Below, in pieces: positions 61,252 to 64,000 of a DNA stretch of 64,000 nucleotides. Each line of letters begins with the position of its first letter. Position 1 is the stretch's first letter. This DNA is from Flavobacterium channae (lineage in GTDB: Bacteria; Bacteroidota; Bacteroidia; Flavobacteriales; Flavobacteriaceae): contig NZ_CP089096.1 of NCBI RefSeq assembly GCF_021172165.1, forward strand, positions 2,666,001 to 2,730,000, written 5' to 3'. The notes beneath the pieces were generated by a model, which was given only the letters and a program-made list of their open reading frames with translations, was not told the DNA's origin and ran no database searches. Position numbers and translations under genes: made by a program.

Positions 61252-61965
61252 ATGATTGAGAAAATAAATTTAAACAACATTTTGTTTCTAGATATTGAAA
61301 CAGTTCCAGAATATCACAATTATAGAGGTTTAGACCATGAAACGCAGCAACTTTGGGAACAAAAAACACAATACCAACGTAAAGACGAAGTATCTGCCGA
61401 AGATTTTTACGAGCGTGCTGGTATTTGGGCCGAATTTGGAAAAATCATTACTATCTCTGTTGGTTACTTTGTAAACAAAGCGGATATTAGAAACTTTCGT
61501 GTAACTAGTTTTTGGGGAGAAGAAAAGAAAATTCTTCAAGATTTTTCAAATTTATTAAACACTCATTTTAATGGTGCCCAACATGTGCTGTGCGGACATA
61601 ATGCTAAGGAATTTGACATTCCTTTCATTGCCAGAAGAATGATCATAAACGGAATTGCACTTCCAGATAAATTAAACTTATTTGGTAAAAAACCATGGGA
61701 AGTCCCACATTTAGACACTTTAGAATTGTGGAAGTTTGGCGATTACAAACATTTCACTTCATTAAAACTACTAACTAAAGTTTTAGGAATACCTTCTCCA
61801 AAAGACGATATCGACGGTAGCGAAGTAGCTCATGTATTTTATGTAGAAAATGATATCGACCGAATCATAACCTACTGCGAAAAAGACGTTATTGCGGTAG
61901 CACAAATTTTCTTGCGATTAAGACGAGAAGATTTATTAATTGAAGAAGAAATAATTCATGTATAA
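61252..61965 (+). CDS. 3'-5' exonuclease (DnaQ-like, PolB-exonuclease type)
   Basis: 237 residues. Exo I is FLDIETVPE (Asp14, Glu16), Exo II is in LCGHNAKEFDIPFI, and Exo III with the last acidic residue lies in YCEKDVIAVAQIFLRL. This is the stand-alone exonuclease family related to the DNA polymerase B proofreading domain. No polymerase domain is attached. It acts on DNA or RNA ends in the cytoplasm; the target is unknown. Confidence 0.9.
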   Translation: MIEKINLNNILFLDIETVPEYHNYRGLDHETQQLWEQKTQYQRKDEVSAEDFYERAGIWAEFGKIITISVGYFVNKADIRNFRVTSFWGEEKKILQDFSNLLNTHFNGAQHVLCGHNAKEFDIPFIARRMIINGIALPDKLNLFGKKPWEVPHLDTLELWKFGDYKHFTSLKLLTKVLGIPSPKDDIDGSEVAHVFYVENDIDRIITYCEKDVIAVAQIFLRLRREDLLIEEEIIHV

Positions 61966-61993
61966 AAAAAGGGAGCTAATTAGCTCCCTTTTT
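61966..61993. terminator. Bidirectional terminator
   Basis: The sequence from AAAAAGGGAGCTAA to TTAGCTCCCTTTTT is a perfect inverted repeat between the exonuclease gene and the convergent protease gene. It can end both transcripts. Confidence 0.85.
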
Positions 61994-62012
61994 ATTTATT
62001 ATCTAAATATGA

Positions 62013-64000
62013 TTATTTATTGATAACCACTTTTTTAGTTGTTTTAGCACTTCCATTTTGAATGCTTAACATATAAATTCCGTCAGATAAATTTTCAACG
62101 TTTAATGTCTCAATATTATTTGAAGAAACCTTAGTAATAACTTTTCTTCCTTGAACATCAAATAATTCATAAGTAGTATCACCTGTAACAGCTCCAGCTA
62201 AATCAATATTAACAATTCCTTTTGCAGGATTTGGATACACAGTTAATGAATTTAAAACATTATCATTAGAACTTAATGAAGCCGTAACCGCACAAATTTC
62301 AATAGTAAAGTTACTAATTGTTCCACCATCACCATTAAATGGATCATCAACAAGTAAAGTCCAAACTCCATCAGCAGCTAATCCGTTTAAATTACTTAAA
62401 GGATCAAGTGGTGCAATATCACCTGAAATTGCAGGAACACCAGTACAAGCAGGATCAGTTCCTGAATCTACAAATCTACAATTAATGTCATCGTTATCTC
62501 CACATGGTTGGTTTAATAATGTAATAATTGGACTTCCAATAGAAGCTGGTCCTTGTAATACAATTGTCATATCTTGTACATAAGTATGTGTCATTGCAAA
62601 TGAAATTCTCATTTCACCAATTGTATGACCTCCAGTAATTGTTACTGGAACACTTGCACTTGAATTTGCAACATCAGCTACAGTTGCGTTTGAAAAATCA
62701 GTTGCAGAGAAAGTATGTCCACAAGATAAAATTCCTGTTCTAAAAGAACTAACAGCCGCAGAACTTTCAGTTGCAGCACCACATCTGTTTGATGGTACAA
62801 TTCTCCAATAATATAATGTATCTTCTAATAAACCTGAAACAATATAATTTGAAGCAGTTGTTGATTGATTTACAACAAAAGTTGTAAATGAAGGACTTGT
62901 TGAAACCTGAACAATTTGACTTTCAACATTAATATTAGCATCCCAATCCAAATTAACTGTTGTAGCTGTTCCATTGAATCCATTTGAAGGAGAAACCATT
63001 ACAACTGGACTAAATGTTGAACTGTAAATTTTTAAAACTTTTGTTCTTGTTTCTGATTCTGTTCCGTTGTTTCCAACAATTCCAATATTATATTCTCCAG
63101 GAATTACTGCTGCTAAATTTGAAACAGTCATAGTAACAGTTCCATCAGCACTTAAACTTGTTGGTGAAATAGAAACATTTGCTCCTGCAGGAATTCCTGT
63201 TGCAGAAAAATTAGTTGTTCCTGCTCCTGTTTGTTTATAATTAAATGTATATGATGCCGTTTGATTACTACATAACTCTAAATTATCAGAAGTAGGTATA
63301 AGTGCAATGCTTGAAGCAATTCCTGTAACTACTAATGAATAATTTTGACCACCATTAACTAAATTTCCTTTGTGAGTAACTGTGATTACATAATTACCAG
63401 CAGCTGGAGCATCAATTTTTATTACTTCAACATTATCAACATTGTTATCACCATTTCTTAGTGCTGGAGATGTTGGTGAAGCTACATCTAATCTCCAAGG
63501 ATAATATGTATTTCCATCTTTAGTAATCCTAATATCTAAATCATTTACTAATGCTCTAAATGGATCATTTGGTGTTAATCTCTGACCGTTGTTTGCTTCA
63601 CCTGGTACATCTGTCCAGGTAATTGAAGCTATTAATGGATTATTTGCTCCACCTGTAGATGCAACAGTCATTGTAAAAGTTTGTCCTTGATTTAATCTCT
63701 CTTCAGAAACCCAAGAAGAAAGTCCATTATTTGAAAGTGTTTCAGCAGCTTTTTTAGCATTCAATAATCCCCAACCAAATTTTGGATCTGGTCCTGCAAC
63801 ACCTGCATCATCAGCTGTATGACAAGCTAATCCTTTTAAAGTTGCAGCCTTCATAAAACTATTAGTAAGATTTTTAGAATGTTGTTGTAACAATAATAAT
63901 GTTCCTGTAACATTTGGAGCAGCCATTGAAGTTCCCGACATTTGCCCAGTAGCTATGTCTGTTGTGCTTACAACAGAATTTACTCCTGTTCCGTTGCCTG
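62013..64000 (-). CDS. T9SS-secreted subtilisin-like protease with P domain, partial (5' end outside window)
   Basis: The minus-strand frame stays open from the stop at 62013 to the right edge, so the gene starts beyond the window; an internal Met at 63941 is not the start. The visible part opens with the catalytic Ser motif SGTSMAAP, preceded by a Gly-rich segment that fits an S8 peptidase. After it come a beta-sandwich domain, a fibronectin-like domain (about 250 residues further on), a proprotein-convertase P domain (near 62290-62710: HTFSATDFSN...GDGGTISNFTIEICA) and a type A T9SS signal ending KTTKKVVINK. The Asp and His of the triad are outside. It is an exported protease. Confidence 0.92.
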   Translation of the reverse strand, partial: GNGTGVNSVVSTTDIATGQMSGTSMAAPNVTGTLLLLQQHSKNLTNSFMKAATLKGLACHTADDAGVAGPDPKFGWGLLNAKKAAETLSNNGLSSWVSEERLNQGQTFTMTVASTGGANNPLIASITWTDVPGEANNGQRLTPNDPFRALVNDLDIRITKDGNTYYPWRLDVASPTSPALRNGDNNVDNVEVIKIDAPAAGNYVITVTHKGNLVNGGQNYSLVVTGIASSIALIPTSDNLELCSNQTASYTFNYKQTGAGTTNFSATGIPAGANVSISPTSLSADGTVTMTVSNLAAVIPGEYNIGIVGNNGTESETRTKVLKIYSSTFSPVVMVSPSNGFNGTATTVNLDWDANINVESQIVQVSTSPSFTTFVVNQSTTASNYIVSGLLEDTLYYWRIVPSNRCGAATESSAAVSSFRTGILSCGHTFSATDFSNATVADVANSSASVPVTITGGHTIGEMRISFAMTHTYVQDMTIVLQGPASIGSPIITLLNQPCGDNDDINCRFVDSGTDPACTGVPAISGDIAPLDPLSNLNGLAADGVWTLLVDDPFNGDGGTISNFTIEICAVTASLSSNDNVLNSLTVYPNPAKGIVNIDLAGAVTGDTTYELFDVQGRKVITKVSSNNIETLNVENLSDGIYMLSIQNGSAKTTKKVVINK

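Noticed and set aside
62013..63941. Protease gene starting at the Met at 63941
   Set aside because: This Met is in the catalytic Ser motif; the frame stays open to the window edge, so the true start is outside.

Overview
The window is AT-rich, densely packed chromosomal DNA from a member of the Bacteroidota, almost certainly family Flavobacteriaceae and most likely Flavobacterium. The evidence is several secreted proteins with type IX secretion (T9SS) C-terminal signals, the gliding/T9SS lipoprotein SprE (PorW), many promoters with the Bacteroidota -7 element TAnnTTTG and very few strong Shine-Dalgarno sites, an acyl-ACP desaturase next to a PlsC acyltransferase, and an ATP synthase operon with a long-N-terminus subunit a and no beta/epsilon genes attached. 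No tRNA, rRNA, CRISPR array, transposase or prophage was seen. No gene-free stretch exceeds 300 bases.

Layout. 1-7.5 kb (minus): sprE, bactofilin, AtpZ, an AtpI-position membrane protein, then atpB-E-F-H-A (atpA runs off the left edge). 7.6-19.8 kb: mixed housekeeping genes (ACT-domain protein, YraN, LD-carboxypeptidase, MetG, a HAD phosphatase, a CAT-like acyltransferase, a tail-less SSB, a GNAT-nitrilase fusion, an epimerase, an EamA exporter). 19.9-25.3 kb (minus): M13 metallopeptidase and a large T9SS BNR/sortilin-like protein. 25.4-34.5 kb: a metal-homeostasis block with SCO protein, feoA-feoB, an unknown exported protein, a small FeoB-associated Cys-rich protein, a ZIP transporter and DtxR/MntR regulator (minus), and a divergent TonB-dependent receptor overlapping a lycopene-cyclase gene. 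34.6-38 kb: bacilliredoxin, lipoprotein, plsC, acyl-ACP desaturase and a frameshifted HD-domain phosphohydrolase gene.

38-56.8 kb is the haem region. On the minus strand lie a T9SS type B protein, an AraC-family regulator, hemH, hemJ, an NtrY-like kinase and an enoyl-CoA hydratase. On the plus strand lie hemA-hemC-trkH-trkA-hemD-hemE-hemF, then an SF2 helicase on the opposite strand, then hemB and a cytochrome c lipoprotein. Together these encode the protoporphyrin route from glutamyl-tRNA to protohaem except for GltX and HemL. 56.8-64 kb: a two-component system, a DUF1573 protein, Ogt, a serine hydrolase, a 3'-5' exonuclease and, off the right edge, a T9SS subtilisin-like protease with P domain.

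The most interesting observations are regulatory and contextual: a perfect FNR-type palindrome upstream of feoAB; a perfect 7+7 palindrome between the DtxR-type regulator and the TonB receptor with a degenerate copy in front of feoA; a 21-bp-spaced direct repeat abutting the hemA promoter; a perfect CRP-type site in front of cytochrome c; four TTAAMA repeats at 10-11 bp phase next to an OmpR-type two-component operon; a membrane-anchored SF2 helicase lodged between hemF and hemB whose 3' end overlaps the hemF terminator; and a REP-like sequence absorbed into an epimerase reading frame. None of these proves a new system. All calls come from reading the sequence; no database search was run.
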